From Chloroflexota bacterium (GTDB lineage: Bacteria; Chloroflexota; Dehalococcoidia; GIF9; UBA5629), in contig CP070642.1 of the NCBI GenBank assembly GCA_020354105.1, positions 81,770 through 86,858 on the forward strand: DNA of 5,089 nt. The letters are read 5' to 3'. A program made the position numbers and the translations under genes. Positions 4,794 to 5,089 of this stretch are shown here, piece by piece; position 1 is the first letter of the stretch; each line of letters opens with the position of its first letter. Below the pieces are notes generated by a model. That model was not told the origin of the DNA, did not search any database, and saw nothing but the letters and a program-made list of their open reading frames with translations.

Positions 4794-5089
4794 ATGGCTA
4801 TAATGAGAAATAAAGCAGCAAACACGCCAATTTTTAATGAACCCCCTAAGGCAATTGTGGTTGATCTAGATGGGACTTTGTTAGATAGCAAAGGCCATTT
4901 ATCCGCACGTAACGCCATAGCTATAGAGAGATGTATTGCCAGTCGCCTTCCCGTTATTGTCGCCACATCTCGTGCTGAACGCTCTATCCGCAAGCTTATC
5001 GGGCATGAACTAACAGACCTCTGTTCATTGGTGATGATGAATGGGGCAATTGCAAAGGGAGTAGCACCGCTGTCTGGTTTTCTTCGAGA
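4794..5089 (+). CDS. HAD-superfamily (Cof-type) phosphatase, N-terminal part (partial)
   Basis: The frame is open from ATG 4794 to the window edge (98 full codons), with TAA directly before the ATG. HAD motif I, VVDLDGTLLD, gives the nucleophile Asp24 and acid/base Asp26. The following SKGHLSARNAIAIERC helix and the VIVATSRAE segment with motif II Thr58 match Cof/YidA-type sugar-phosphate or FMN phosphatases, where TGR is usual (here TSR). MNGA at about 85-88 corresponds to the conserved NGA segment of this group. Enzymes of this type are cytoplasmic, Mg-dependent, and remove phosphate from small metabolites; the substrate is not readable. The start may instead be the ATG at 4803 (Met4); neither has a Shine-Dalgarno site. 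The cap domain and motifs III and IV lie beyond the window. It appears less AT-rich than the segment before it. Confidence 0.85.
   Translation, partial: MAIMRNKAANTPIFNEPPKAIVVDLDGTLLDSKGHLSARNAIAIERCIASRLPVIVATSRAERSIRKLIGHELTDLCSLVMMNGAIAKGVAPLSGFLR

Noticed and set aside
4790..4993. A - strand frame opposite the HAD gene
   Set aside because: The + strand frame carries DLDGTLLD and other HAD motifs; the antisense product has no recognisable feature.
1..5089. CRISPR array, rRNA, complete tRNA, transposase or integrase
   Set aside because: No regularly spaced repeats, no rRNA-like sequence, no full cloverleaf and no recombinase motifs were seen on either strand.

Overview
The window looks like bacterial chromosome joined to a more AT-rich, probably acquired segment. 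The left part (about 1-2870) is moderately GC-rich and densely coded on the + strand with good Shine-Dalgarno sites. It also carries an 'ACCCTGAGCG...AGCGAAGGGT' intergenic repeat of a type I associate with Dehalococcoidia/Chloroflexota and some other environmental genomes. With the DUF3795 protein and the style of the RelA fragment, this suggests a Dehalococcoidia-like environmental bacterium. That is an inference, not a proven identity.

Left part, all on +: the last 52 codons of peptidyl-tRNA hydrolase (pth); a 74-residue protein with two membrane segments; a complete 268-residue alpha/beta hydrolase; the intergenic hairpin repeat; a 315-residue exported esterase of the polyhydroxybutyrate-depolymerase/feruloyl-esterase (LpqC-like) type with a probable lipoprotein signal; and a 153-residue cysteine-rich DUF3795 protein whose start overlaps the esterase stop by one base.

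Junction (2819-2970): there is no gene here. On the - strand lies the 3' half of a tRNA (anticodon loop through acceptor, CAC anticodon, tRNA-Val-like) with no 5' half, and the homology stops exactly where base composition turns AT-rich. This is the expected appearance of a displaced attachment site left by an element integrated in a tRNA gene. By its orientation, the element should lie to the right, with the intact tRNA beyond the window. A second, poorer tRNA-tail-like sequence sits on + just to its left.

Right part (2947-5089): a 432-residue membrane-anchored protein of unknown family on -, started by GTG; just upstream of it a truncated N-terminal piece of a RelA/SpoT (p)ppGpp enzyme; about 300 bases without a convincing gene but with two start-less open stretches in one - strand frame, a palindrome and a promoter-like pair; then on + the first 98 codons of a Cof-type HAD phosphatase that runs off the window. 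No integrase, transposase, CRISPR array or rRNA is visible. The strongest lead for something undescribed is the 432-residue protein sitting next to the presumed attachment boundary.
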